Assembly: GCF_029962835.1 (NCBI RefSeq)
Contig: NC_080577.1
Location: 2,108,001-2,172,000 of the forward strand
Reading direction: 5' to 3'
Source: Magnolia sinica
Taxonomy: Eukaryota > Streptophyta > Magnoliopsida > Magnoliales > Magnoliaceae
DNA: 64,000 nt
Every line of letters begins with the position of its first letter. The first letter of the stretch is position 1. Below, in pieces: positions 12,001 to 22,914 of this stretch. A program made the translations under genes and the position numbers. Under the pieces are notes generated by a model. It was given only the letters and a program-made list of their open reading frames with translations, had not been told where the DNA came from and searched no databases.

Positions 12001-15000
12001 TCCACTTTGCCAGGCTTCTCATGAAGGTTAAGAGGGGGCGGAGATCCGTCCCTTTGTGAAGATTATCGTGGGACAGGACGCTCTACTTATCAAATTCATC
12101 TATGAATCAGCTATAGGGTCGGAATATGGAAGGGAGGGTTTTTAACCCTCATAAAAAGAAAACTGATTCTTGAACGTTGAGGTACTGCAGTGCGAATTGG
12201 GCTCAAAAATCTCTCAATTCACCTCTCCTCCTTGTCTCCATTCTAATTGATTTGCTTCTCCCTTCGCGCAAGCGCTTGGTTCGCCCCTTGTTGCATTTCA
12301 TTTCGTGATCTCACTACTCCCACTGGGGCTAGGAAGTAAGCCCCACAACCCAAAGCGGCAAAGAACAAATAGAATTTGCTATGAAAGCCGGGAACCAGCT
12401 TCAAAGCCGTTGCGCGCCGTCACTGTACTTTAGGGCTGGGCTTGGCCCCGTCCCGTGTGGAGAATGCCCCCCTTCCGGCACGGCTTAGTCAGTTATTCTC
12501 GCAGTTCAGTGGCCGAAGGTAAGCATCAGGTGTTCATGCCAATCCCCCCTAGGCCGATTGGAGGACCTCCAGGGATAGTGTTGCACGGACTACCGAATCG
12601 CCCTGCCCATACGTGTGGAATTTCAGCCCCTATGTGTGAGCCTTGACTGTCTTCTTCGACGATTGCTGAGGGACATGTGTCTTCGCCTTCTCAGGAGGCT
12701 AACTCCCAGCAAACCCTGTTATTATTATTATTATAGAAACTCTGGATTATGATTTCTGTCCGATTGGAGGGTATCAAATGGATAGTAAAAGTGGAAAATT
12801 GTCAGCGGTCCAAATTTGACTAATAAATGTCCATCGATAGAGGTTAGGATTGTCCAATCACTCTGATTTAGCTGTGCCCATCAATCATGGGTCCCATGAT
12901 TTGTATGGTTTTAATTGAGGTTTGTGTGTCCCACATGTATAATGGCTACAGGCACGTGTATGAATCTTCAGACCCCTCTTAGAGTATCAAATAGCTCACA
13001 GTCTATCAATGTTTGAAGACTTGCATAGGTTCCTTTTTGGCAAGGTGTCACGTTATAAAATGGCAACAATTTGAGATGAATTGTTTGTTGACATTAGACA
13101 TTCGTTAAGCTCAATTTTCAAAACAAATCAACAGTCAAAATTGAAAGTTAATGGTTGAGAAACTTCGAATTAACTGGTAGAAAACCTTTGATGCGCTGGC
13201 CAAACCATAAGATCAGTCCATAATCCTGAGTAATCAAGTGGATCCATTGTTGAATAATGTGAGCCTCAACCAGAGTTGATGTATGCGCCCAGCTACACCT
13301 ACTTTTGTTGTAAAGCAAGCTGAAGCACATCTCATAAAAACACTTGAACGCATGGCTTAGTGGTAGACTCACAACAGTTTCAACACTAAGTTATGGTTTT
13401 GAGTACCCGTTGTGGTATGTGTGGGTGTGTGCGTTAAAAAAAGAAAAAAAGAACTGACATTCTCAGGTTTGGGGATTTGTCAAAGCTAATGCATCCTCAA
13501 GACAATTTAGGCATGATGGGTCTCCTAGTCTAGAGATTTGAACTCAATCCTGCCAAGGTAAGTGCCCAATCGGTCCAACCCAGGAGCTTGTATCCATTGC
13601 ACACTTGCACTACTATGTGAGGTAGGGCAAAGGCACACCGACTTGTCATTGTACCTGATGGTGGAGGCCTTCCATCCTGCCTCGTCATTAGTCCCCTCAC
13701 ACAGGATGACCAAGATGGGAATACCATAGGTTCATCCTACAATTTGTTAAGTGGTCATGGCTAAACAAGGCACTGAGATCCATGGCCCACAATTGTCCCT
13801 TGTGTCCAATCTCAAGTTCCCAAGGACAACTAAAGGAATCCCTCTCATTAATCCATTCACATAATATGATTTTCATGTTCCACACACATTGTGAGGCTTA
13901 TGAAGGAGTGCATCATAGAATAAACCGAGGTATAATGAGTATAACATTAGTTTTTTAGGACACGACCCCATCATTGTTAAACTCATATTGTTAGGATTAG
14001 TTCCTCGAGTTAGCAGTATACAAATCTCTATTTGTATACTTGTATGTAAAACCCCACTCGAACCCGGAGCTAGCTGGCTCTCCCTCAAATGCGTTGAGGC
14101 ACAACAGTTGATTCAGCAACCCTATTGCATGCCTCTTAATGCATGTGAGAGAAGTATTTATCACTTGTTTCCCCCAAGGCAGTCATAGAATGCCTCATAA
14201 TGGCAATTTAAAGTTTAGAAAATTAATTGAAAGTTATGCATATTAAGATAAGTATTGACAGATTTGCACCTTTTCGGGATAAAAAATAAAGAAGGTTTTT
14301 CCTCAGCAAACACTGAAAGAACTGCTAAATGCCTATTAATGTGTTGATTCACTATGTTTACCATGCTGATGTCGGCGATGCATTTGAAGAGACCTTCCGT
14401 GGTTTCTTTAGAAGTGGACTTTGATGGTTTTGAATATACCTTCTTGCAGGAATTTAATGTCGAGAAGTTGCAACTGGTTGAAGCCGAAAAGAAGAAGATT
14501 AGACAGGAATATGAGCGAAAAGAGAAGCAGGTTGAAATTCGGAAGAAAATGTAAGCTACCAACTGCTCTCTCTCTCTCTCTCTCTCTAGCGTAGCAGGCC
14601 CAAGCCTGGCCCAGAAAATTTTGATTGGGCTGGTCTGATCTAACTTGGCCTGAAAATTGATAAAATCCCTATTCTTCCCTTGAATTTTCCTAAGCTATCT
14701 GTTTATCAAGTAGGCCATTCATGCACAAAGAAATAAGCATTGTTTTGCATTCAAGATAAATGGTTGTGAAACCAAGGATTAGAATGGCATATTTGAAGAA
14801 TGTAACACATGCATATATAAAGTTAGGTTGGTCTAGGCTGGGCCGGGTTGGGTAGGGCCGGGCTAAAATGACTAAAGCCCGACCCAAAAATTGATCGGGC
14901 CATGTATATGAGGCCCAAGCCCAGCTCTCGGGCCAAGCTAGTAGGTCCCAAGTCCAGCCCAAGGCTGGGTCAGGCTCGTTTGGTTGGGCAGGCTACCTGG

Positions 15001-16982
15001 CCCATCGCCACCCTCTCACACATGGAATGTAGCTGCTCTTGGATTGAATATCTAAAAGCTGGGATATCGATTTCTTGATGAGTTTATTGTGATTTACGTT
15101 TGTAAGTTTTGATCATCACTGAATGATTTTAATTGTTACACTGAATGATTTTAATTATTACCAACTCAAGTTGTTATGGTATCATCAATTTGATGGTTAT
15201 GGAGTGTGTTTAAAACTGGGGAGCCACTATTCACATCTGCCTTGATTGATTTCCACTCACTCATTATCCATTTCCTGAATTGGAATACTGCAAAATTTGT
15301 ATTCCAATAATGGAAAATTAGGGAATGCGATTATGCAAATCAATCAGGGTGGTTGTAGATATCATTTCCCCAATATTTGTGTTAGTTATATAGGCTTTAT
15401 CCCAGCAATAGGTCCATCTGGCACACCATGCAAGCAATTTTAATTTCTTTTGATTAATGTTTGATTTCTAGACATGCTCCAATTGATGCTTCAACTTGAA
15501 CAGTATCCTTGTATGGAACTAGCCAAATAATTTTCGAGGATCCAAAGAACTCTAGAAACAAGATGTCATCAAAACATTATTAGTAAGTTGTCATCCCTTT
15601 GGATAGTGTTAGATGCATGTCAGGAATTAGAGGAGTCTCGAGTCTCAACACACCTAAAGAGCTTTGATGTAGAGGCTGCTCATCACGATTTTCTGAGTGA
15701 TTCTCCTAGATTTGTAAGAGCTCTCCTCCCAAGTTTTGAAGTTGAAAGATACAAGTCCGTCTTGAAAGAACTTGTAGAATGAAAAATTAGGTAGCATAAT
15801 ATCTGAAGGAGATTAAGTTGTAAGGTGGAAGACAATGGGAGATGTCAGTAGGAATGAGCGTAGAAACAACAATTATCTTTTCTTATATAGCAATTATCTA
15901 GATCTGCAAGGCCAACTCAATTTTTTAATGTCATAGTTTTCCCATGGTTGATTCAGACTTGCGAATGTTATGTAAATGCTTTTCTTTTGTCAGTTTTGCG
16001 TGGATAGAATTGTAGTAATGTCAAAACATTTTATCTATTCTTGATTTTTTATGGTTAGATCTTGTTGCTTGCTGTTGGTTTTCAGATACAGCAGAATAAT
16101 ACTATTTAAAAATGGAAAATGGGTGAATGCAACTCAACCATGGTGGCTATAGATATTTTCCTAAAATTATGGTTAGTTTTATAGCCTCTGTGCTAGTAAA
16201 AGATCCATATGGCACCATTCAAGCAATTTTAGTTTCTTCTGATTACCGTACTGTCTGGTTTCCAGACATGCTCATATGGGTGTGTTTCAATTCAAAGAGA
16301 ATCATTGCACCCAAAAAATGTATATAAACCAGGTAACATAAAAACATCATTAGTAAGTTGTCCACCCTTGGATATCTGAAGGCACAAGACACTTTCATTC
16401 CAGAACTTGAAGTTGGAAAATATGGGTTCATCCTGAAGATCTTGTAGAATGGAAAATTAGGTGGCATGATGTCTGAAGGAGATTAAATAGGAGTTTAGAA
16501 GACTGCTATCGATGTAAAGAGGGATGGACCTTAGTTTTCGGATTTGCACAGATAAAATTGCATCGAATCATTTATCTATGCTCCTTTCTTTTATGGTTCG
16601 GTCTGCTGCTTCCTGTTGGTTTTGGTTGTAAAGGTATTTTTTAAATGCCGTGTAGGATTTATAAAAGAATAATGGATCAGGTCAGGAAAGATTATACAAG
16701 TGATAAAGTGCTTTAATTTATTTCTTTTGCTGATTCAGCGTGCATCTTTTTAATATAATTTATTTCATTTATGCATAATTCTCTTTGAATTGCTTCTTCT
16801 TCTTTTTTGCAGTGAGTATTCCATGCAGCTTAATGCTTCTCGTATCAAGGTTCTTCAAGCTCAGGATGATTTGGTTAGCTCCATGAAGGAGGCAGCTGGG
16901 AAGGAGCTCCTTCATATTAGCCATGACCACCATGTGTACAAAAAGCTTCTGAAAGAACTGATTGTTCAAGTAAGCTGAAACT

Positions 16983-17014
<32 letters not shown>

Positions 17015-18789
17015 TTCTTCTTCTTCTTTTGTGGTTATGATAAAGCAATATATTATTAGCCCCACTCTTATGATGTGATGTAGCAATTTATAAAGCGGAG
17101 GCTGAAACAGGTGAAATATAAGTAGGGAAGGGGATGATGACGAACCATCCCATCACTGAACTAAGGAACTCCGACAAAAATGCTCCAAGAGCCCGAAAAA
17201 ACTTCCCTTTTACATCGCTTAAAAAGGGAGATACCCAAAGCCTAAAAGATCACTTAGTCCCTAGCTCTGAAGAACACCTCAGAAGATTCCACTACATCGT
17301 TGAAAGTCCCATTTTTGCGCTCCTTCCACATTGTCCCAAATCATGGCCATAAGAGAAGAGATGCCAAAGGATGGATTACTTCTTCCCCTGATCTTCCCCG
17401 TTTTGCATTTGACCCTAGTGAGACCAAGCAAATACAAATAGGCCAGCACCCTGTTCCAAATAACCCAGTTGAATTCGCAGTGGATGAAGAGATGGGAAAC
17501 CGACTCCACATCCTTAAGGCACATTAAGCACCCATTCATGATGATCATGTTTCTGTTGCGGAAATTATTGATGGTTAGGAGTTTATCTTTGGTCACTAAT
17601 CAAGATAACACAACCACCTGTGTTCTGTCTGGGGGTGGGGGTACATACCACAGAGAAGCCCATGTAGCATTGAAGGTGCCACTGCAACTGCCTTTAAGAA
17701 ACCTTAGAAGGAGCAGACAGAAAATCCTAGAAGGTTCAATCTTTAGCACCAAGAGTCAACCTTCAACACATCAGGATATATGTTGCATGAAGGTGCCACC
17801 GCACCCCCTCTCAATAACCTATAGGAGCGGCCAAGAGCTCCCAGAAGGTTCGAGCTTCCAGCGTCAAGTGTCAACTTGGACGTATCAGGATATATGTGAC
17901 GATCACGCTCTTACAACCTGGTGAATTAATCAAATTTCCTCCATGAGGTTTCTCCGAAAGTGGGGAATGCACATGAAGGTGCCGCCACACCCCCACTCAA
18001 GAATATAGGAGCGGACAAGAACTCCCAGAAGGTTCGAGCTTCCAGCAACAAGGGTCAACTTGGACATATCAGGATATACATGACAATCACGCTCTTACAC
18101 CTGATGAATTAATCAAATTTCCTCCATGAGGTTTCTCTGAGAGTGGGGAATGCACATGGCTGAGATCCCAGTTCCAGAAAAACATTGGGAGAAGAACACC
18201 CTCTGAGCAGAAGCTGTGAAATATAATGCAAGGAAGCTATGTCAATCAGAATTTTTCTGCACCATGGATCGTTCCAAAATCCAATATGAGCACCATCACC
18301 AATAGAACAATATCCCCTAGGAGAAACACAGAAATCCACCCCCACCAACACTGCCTTCCAGATTCTTGAGGCCCTGTATCGAGAGGGAATCAGGAGTAAA
18401 CCAAGTAACCAACCTTGCCCCTGAAGAACAACCATTTAAAATATGACTATGCTATGTTACCCATTAAAGATTCATATAAAGCCAATGCAATAACTCTTCT
18501 TCAATGATTGCATTTCTTTACCCAGTCTAAAGGTCCTCCACTAATGAAGGCAGTGCTCTCGGGCAACAAGGAGGAATCTGGGGTCATGGAGATCAGCTTG
18601 TGTAATCAAAGAAAATTTTGGTATAACAAGTTTGTGTGAGATTAATTTAATAATGTGTTCCATGATGCAATGATATTGCTGATACATTAGTGATGTGATC
18701 CTTTATGTATTGTGGGCAATCTCTGCCCCCTTCGAGTAATGATTTTGTACATTTTCAATCAGATGTTAAAGAATGGAATATTTAGTTAT

Positions 18790-18838
<49 letters not shown>

Positions 18839-21800
18839 TGTCCAAATGTTTGCGAAAAGCAATGAACATTCAATTTACCATTTTTTTTCCTCCACCAGTG
18901 TGCTTTGCTTTGATTTATTTCAGGATATTTTTAATTGTTATTGGGATATCCCCAACATTTGCTTGTGCTGCATGCGTCAAGAGGAAACAGTAGACCATTT
19001 GCTGGTTAATTGCTCCTTTATTTCATCCATTTGGGCTGATTTCCTCCGTCACTTTAACATCAGTTGCTGCTTCCCTGAGAGGATGGATCTCTTCTTGCAA
19101 GCGTGGCACGGAGTGCATTTTGGCAAAGAGAAAACGAAGATTTGGAGGATGGCCGTCCTTGCGATTTGGTGGTTTGTCTGGGAAGAACGTAACAACAGGT
19201 GTTTCAGGGAGACATCGTTCACCCCGTAGATTGTGTCCTCAAAGGCTAAGAGAGCCCTGATAGAATGGGCCACGCAGGTTGAAGCCCTGAAGAATAGTGA
19301 TCTGCTGTTTCTAGGAGTCTGAGCTGATCTGATATCTCAGCGGATCTCTCTGTTTCTGTTCTTTCCAGTTTTTCTGTTTTTCTGTTTTTTCCTGTTTTTC
19401 AGTTCTCTTTTCTAATAATATATTCATCTTTCAAAAAAAATTGTTATTGGGATATCTCTGTTTGCATTTCATAATAAATGATGCCTTCCATTGAATTTGC
19501 TGGGTAGTGTTTTGCCTTAATTTGACCACGTACATTTATCAGTGAAGCAATGATTTTTTCCCACTCTAGCAGAGCTTGCTCCGACTGAAAGAGCCAGCCA
19601 TATTATTGCGTTGTCGAAAAGAGGATCTTGAGCTGGTGGAGTCCGTTTTGCATTCAGCAAAGCAGGAGTATGCTGCGAAAGTGAATGTTCATCCTCCTGA
19701 TATTTTGGTTGACAATCAAGTCCATCTGCCACCTGCTCCTAGCCATCATCATGCACACGGGCCTTTCTGGTAAGTGGTTTAATTCAAGAGAAGGTTCATC
19801 GTGAAAGGCATGCATAATTCAATACCCTGGACTTAATGAATGATAACTGCCTGTTCACTTGATGTGGCAACATGTTCTCATTCCAGAAGTTTTATGCAGT
19901 CGCAGGTGTAGAAAATCATCATTGTCATCATCGTCATCAAAGCCTTATCCCAATTGATTGGGGCCGGCTAGGTGGCTACATGAATCCTGTTTTGCCATTC
20001 CACTCGATCAAGGGCCATACCTTCAGTTAGACCATAGGTGATCTTCTTTTATTACTACCTCCATCGATGTCCTTTTGGGCCTACCTCTTGCCCTTTTAGA
20101 GGCTTCAACTTGTACACTGGTTCGGTACTTGTCTCCGCTGCACATGACTAAACCATCTAAGTTTACTTTCCCTCATATCATTACCTATTGGTACCTTTCA
20201 AAAAGGAAAACAAAAGCTTATTAGTTATTACCTATTGGTGCTACTTCTAAGTTCCCTCGACTTCATTCATTTTTAATTCTACCTTTGTGTTGCCACTCAT
20301 CCATCTCAATGTGTAGAAAATAAATAAGTGATTAAAAGCTGGATGTAGAAAGAAAAAAATATAAAAAGTTCAATTTAGTTGCCAGCCATTATTGAAAGGG
20401 CAAATGTACTAGTTAAGAAGATAATTTAGCAGCAATTGCTTGATGAAATCTGCTTCAACATTAAGAAGATAATTTAGCAGCAATTGCTTGATGAAAACAT
20501 CATTTAAAATGATTTTAGGTTGCAAGCTCTTCAGCATTGAATTTGCATAAGCAGGTAGATTCCATTCTACAACTTTCCACAAATGACCAATTGGTAGAAA
20601 CAATTTTGTCTGTATGTGCCTTTTGGTTTTATGTTCAGCAGAGGTTAGGTCTTCACTAAAAGAAGCTTATTATGGTATTGAGGTTGCATAACTGCAGTTA
20701 AAATCACTATGACAATAGCAACAGCTTCAAACTGATACCCCACATGGTGTTTCAGCTCTGGAGGGGTTGTATTGGCTTCTCGAGATGGGAAGATTGTTTG
20801 TGAGAATACTCTGGATGCACGGCTGGACGTTGTCTTCCGGAAGAAGTTGCCAGAGGTATCCTTTCTATGCAATTCAATTTTTTCTTCTGCTTATCTTTAG
20901 GTGTCCCCTTAAATTTGTGCTTTACTCAAAACATCGAGAAGGGGCTTAAACAGCGTGTCAAGAAGTCTGGGAGGCCTTCATTCTGCCAAGAGGACCTTTT
21001 CTTGTCTAGCCATGACTAACAAAATCCTCACTATTGAGAACCTACAAACTTTGGAGCATGGACCCTAAATGGATCCCTTAAGGATCTCATTGATTGTTGG
21101 CCATCTGGGCCATATCATGCTTGGGGTATGGTGCCTTGTAAGATGGTTCCCTTTGCAATTTTGTGGGGCATTCGGAAAGAAAGAAATAGAAGAAAATTCG
21201 AGGATAAGCAAGCATCTGTTGTCATGTTGATGCATAGAATTTCTTTCATGGTGGCGGGATGGTCTATGGCGAGGCCTGATGTATCGAAGGTAATGAGGTG
21301 GTATCATCAGGTTTGTCCATCTCATTCCCTTAGTTGGGGTTTTGTTTCTTTTTGTTTCTTCTGTTTTGTTTTGTTGTATTGCTTTGAGGCGGGATGATGA
21401 AAAGATCACATGCTATTGGGTCTCATCCTCTTTGTATTTTCTCTGCTTTTGTTTTAAGAAACTTCAGTCATCTTTCCTAAAAAGGACAAAAGTAATACAG
21501 AAGAGATTCAGTTTCTTATGCAAGTCACTTAATTGAGCTAGTGCTATATCTACTCAATTCCTTTTGTTAGCTCATGTTGAATAACCATTCTACCTCCTGC
21601 AAGCATTTGCTACCTTGCATATTCACTCCTAATGATTTGAAGGGTTTTTGTCAAGAAACAACATTTAAGTGTTTATTTTGCAGAAAAGAACTGATCAGCT
21701 ACAAACTTTTGTTGGTTAATCTACCTTTTTATGAGCATTTTCAAGGCAAAACTGGAACCAAAATGAAGGTGGGAATTTAAAAAAATGCATTATAGCATGC

Positions 21801-22298
21801 AACTGGTTGTAGTTGATCAGTCCTCTTTTGCAAAATGGCTTTTACTTGCTTATGTGCCATGGCTGCACCCAACAACGTGACTTGAATCAAGGGATGGGAA
21901 TTTCTCAACTATGCATGTATTCAGATTTGGATCAAGGTAAGCATGCAAGATTTTGCTCCTCGCTGTATTGTCCCATGACCTCGTTTTCGGTTTATTTAGT
22001 AATGTCCTTGTTTCTGTGGTTTTAGCACATTTCATACTATGGTTAAGATGAAAAGGGCTCATCAAACAACGTTTTTGAAATTTTCAAAATAGAGGTGTTG
22101 CCCCTGCAGGATGTTGGGTTTCCCATTTTCATACTGAAAGACATGCTAATTCCCTCATCTACTCAAATTGGTTGCAGTTTCCTGTGCTGCATGTTAATAT
22201 GGAATTCATACTGTTCTCTTTGTGGTCGTGCATGAACCAGATTCTCTCTCTATTTCTTGCAGATTCGGAAGCGGCTTTTTGGCGAGGTTACTGTGTGA
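9014..22298 (+). CDS. VHA-E: V-type proton ATPase subunit E (six exons, complete)
   Basis: Exons: 9014-9115, 14450-14550, 16813-16969, 19573-19769, 20756-20855, 22263-22298, all GT-AG with matching phases; total 693 nt, 230 residues plus stop, the usual plant length. The protein starts MNDADVSNQIQQMVKFIRQE and continues with a long, highly charged helix (VEAEKKKIRQEYERKEKQVE, about residues 44-63), KVLQAQDDLVSSMKEAAGKE, YKKLLKELIVQ, the conserved LLRCRKEDLELVESVL block, PPAPSHHHAHGPF, SGGVVLASRDGKIVCENTLD and RLDVVFRKKLPEIRKRLFGE near the C-terminus. Subunit E pairs with G to form the peripheral stator stalks that hold V1 against rotation while ATP hydrolysis drives protons into vacuole, Golgi and TGN lumen. 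The introns total over 12 kb and hold several retroelements; no exon is broken, so the gene looks functional. Confidence 0.96.
10500..12745 (+). pseudogene. LINE ORF1 remnant (RRM plus DUF4283-like region) in VHA-E intron 1
   Basis: The frame 10746-11204 encodes WIKVGPRKNRR, then an RNA-recognition motif: LPTLFVNNFPKEW (RNP2-like) and RGFAFVQVNTDEEI (RNP1-like), ending GKEIRVNVTQSARRR. This layout is typical of ORF1 of plant L1-type LINEs. A proline-rich stretch follows, then LLSIQVSELVLSKAKENLQW in another frame (11570-11640), similar to the DUF4283 part of LINE ORF1. Stops and frameshifts interrupt it after 11204. The segment ends near a TTATTATTATTATTAT run at 12717-12735. No reverse transcriptase follows and I found no target-site duplication, so the limits are approximate. 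Confidence 0.6.
13345..13450 (+). mobile_element. tRNA-derived SINE copy 2 in VHA-E intron 1
   Basis: GCATGGCTTAGTGGTAGACT (box A-like), CAGTTTCAACACTAAG, GGTTTTGAGTACCCG (degenerate box B), a GTGTGGGTGTGTGCG segment and an A-rich tail with G interruptions (13435-13451). The order matches the copies at 5029-5177 and 55764-55890, but it is more diverged. No clear target-site duplication. Confidence 0.6.
14016..14039. repeat. Perfect hairpin in VHA-E intron 1
   Basis: GTATACAAAT at 14016-14025 and ATTTGTATAC at 14030-14039 pair perfectly around a CTCT loop. No further structure was recognised. Confidence 0.6.
14565..14588. repeat. (CT)n microsatellite
   Basis: About eleven uninterrupted CT units start 15 bp after the donor of VHA-E exon 2. 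Confidence 0.9.
15300..16640 (+). repeat. Old tandem duplication inside VHA-E intron 2
   Basis: 15309-16090 and 16112-16640 are diverged direct copies with a period of about 803 bp. Shared landmarks in order are GCAAGCAATTTTA, CCAGACATGCTC / CTAGACATGCTC, ATTAGTAAGTTGTC, AACTTGTAGAATG / ATCTTGTAGAATG, TCTGAAGGAGATTAA and TTTTATGGTTMGRTCTKSTGCTT. The second copy is shorter. Neither is coding. Confidence 0.65.
16981..17028. repeat. (CTT)n microsatellite
   Basis: About fifteen CTT units with one CCT interruption begin 11 bp after the donor of VHA-E exon 3. The antisense poly-glutamate frame it creates is not a gene. Confidence 0.9.
17116..18440 (-). pseudogene. LINE reverse-transcriptase C-terminus remnant in VHA-E intron 3
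   Basis: On the minus strand, 18435-18109 reads ASRIWKAVLVGVDFCVSPRG then SIGDGAHIGFWNDPWC, the conserved block after the reverse-transcriptase domain of plant LINE ORF2. 17596-17279 encodes the zf-RVT region (CLMCLKDVESVSHLFIHCEF, then VIWNRVLAYL). The two are interrupted by the threefold tandem repeat at 17670-18157. It is a non-functional remnant, antisense to the host gene and spliced out with the intron. Confidence 0.72.
17670..18157. repeat. Tandem repeat, about 185 bp, three copies
   Basis: Copies start at about 17670 (short, 120 bp), 17790 and 17975. Each starts GAAGGTGCC and carries AGAAGGTTCGAGCTTCCAGC (diverged in copy 1) and CATCAGGATATA-type text. The last two end with CCTCCATGAGGTTTCTC and GTGGGGAATGCACATG. 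The array expands what was LINE coding sequence, since CCATGAGGTTTCTC is antisense to RETSW of the LINE frame. Confidence 0.65.
18790..18838. repeat. (AT)n(GT)n microsatellite
   Basis: About five AT units run directly into about eighteen GT units. The Cys-Val repeat frame across it is not a gene. Confidence 0.95.
18951..19440 (+). mobile_element. 5'-truncated LINE insertion with 16-bp TSD and poly(A)
   Basis: The insertion begins in the zf-RVT region of ORF2: ICLCCMRQEETVDHLLVNCS, IWADFLRHF, then WRMAVLAIWWFVWEERNNRC to a stop, a T-rich 3' UTR and a terminal A-run at 19433-19440. TTGTTATTGGGATATC is present at 18935-18950 and again at 19441-19456, a perfect 16-bp target-site duplication. This is a clean example of target-primed, 5'-truncated retroposition into VHA-E intron 3. 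The frame is almost intact, so the insertion is fairly young. Confidence 0.9.
19917..20310 (-). mobile_element. RTE-type LINE 3' fragment with TSD in VHA-E intron 4
   Basis: GTGTAGAAAAT flanks the insertion at 19906-19916 and 20311-20321 (11-bp duplication). The left end carries the CATCATTGTCATCATCG tail and the block CCAATTGATTGGGGCCGGCT, the typical RTE 3' end read from the minus strand. Upstream on the minus strand is a degraded RTE C-terminus (LDGLVMCSGDKYRT, KRARGRPKRT). It is 5'-truncated and inactive. Confidence 0.75.
20414..20496. repeat. 36-bp direct repeat pair in VHA-E intron 4
   Basis: TTAAGAAGATAATTTAGCAG followed by CAATTGCTTGATGAAA occurs at 20414-20449 and 20461-20496, essentially identical: a recent local duplication. 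Confidence 0.8.
20950..21410 (+). pseudogene. LINE ORF2 3'-end fragment in VHA-E intron 5
   Basis: The frame around 21128-21310 encodes MVPFAILWGIRKERNRRKFE then MHRISFMVAGWSMARP, matching the extreme C-terminus of plant LINE ORF2 (the WxIWxERNxRxFE-type block also present at 19150-19230). Upstream text (LPRGPFLV-like) is broken by stops. I saw neither a target-site duplication nor a poly(A) tail, so the limits are approximate. Confidence 0.55.
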
Positions 22299-22914
22299 TT
22301 ATTCAGGGTAATTTGTGCCATTACTTCTCTTCTATCTGAGATTGTAAGTTGGTGATTATCCATCCACCATTCCTATTGCTTGTGTTTTCCAGCACCAGGA
22401 GGTGTTTGTTTGTTCATTTGATGACACTGGCTTCTTGTATGTGTAATTTATGGCCTTCAGTTCTGGGAGGCAATTATTTGTTGATTAGAAGACATTGCCA
22501 TTTGATTATTTTGAGTTGGACACATCAATCGAACTCTGGTTTTTAATATTAGTAAGATGCATCTATTTGCCATGTTTCTTCATCCCTCCAAAGAAATTAC
22601 AATTGCTGATGAGCTCAGAGTGTTTGGTTGTGTAATTGAGTTGAATCACAGTAATTAGTGACGATGATGAAGTGGGGATACCCCAATTGAAACCATGGTG
22701 ACTGACAAATCTTCTTCTTAGGAATTTTTCGGGAGATTTTTTATTTATTTTTTTTAATTTAGAGTTTTTTCTTGGGATATTATCAGGAAAATATACCTAA
22801 AAATAAGGTAAAAAGTAATGATTCTAATTTAATAAATAGTTTTTCTCGGCCATCTTCAATAATCTTTTAAGGCTTGGACAAGTATTATGAAAATGGCTAA
22901 AGTTTACTTAAGAA
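22299..22914 (+). other. VHA-E 3' UTR and downstream region
   Basis: Sequence following the TGA of VHA-E. It holds the likely 3' UTR, but I found no clear canonical AATAAA in the first 300 bp, so the polyadenylation site is undefined. Nothing else recognised. Confidence 0.35.

Noticed and set aside
16769-17086. Antisense frame with a long poly-glutamate run
   Set aside because: It is a translation of the CTT microsatellite beside VHA-E exon 3, not a protein.
18801-19229. Frame beginning with a Cys-Val repeat and continuing into 142 codons
   Set aside because: The start is the GT microsatellite; only the LINE part from 18951 is real, and it is a truncated retroelement.
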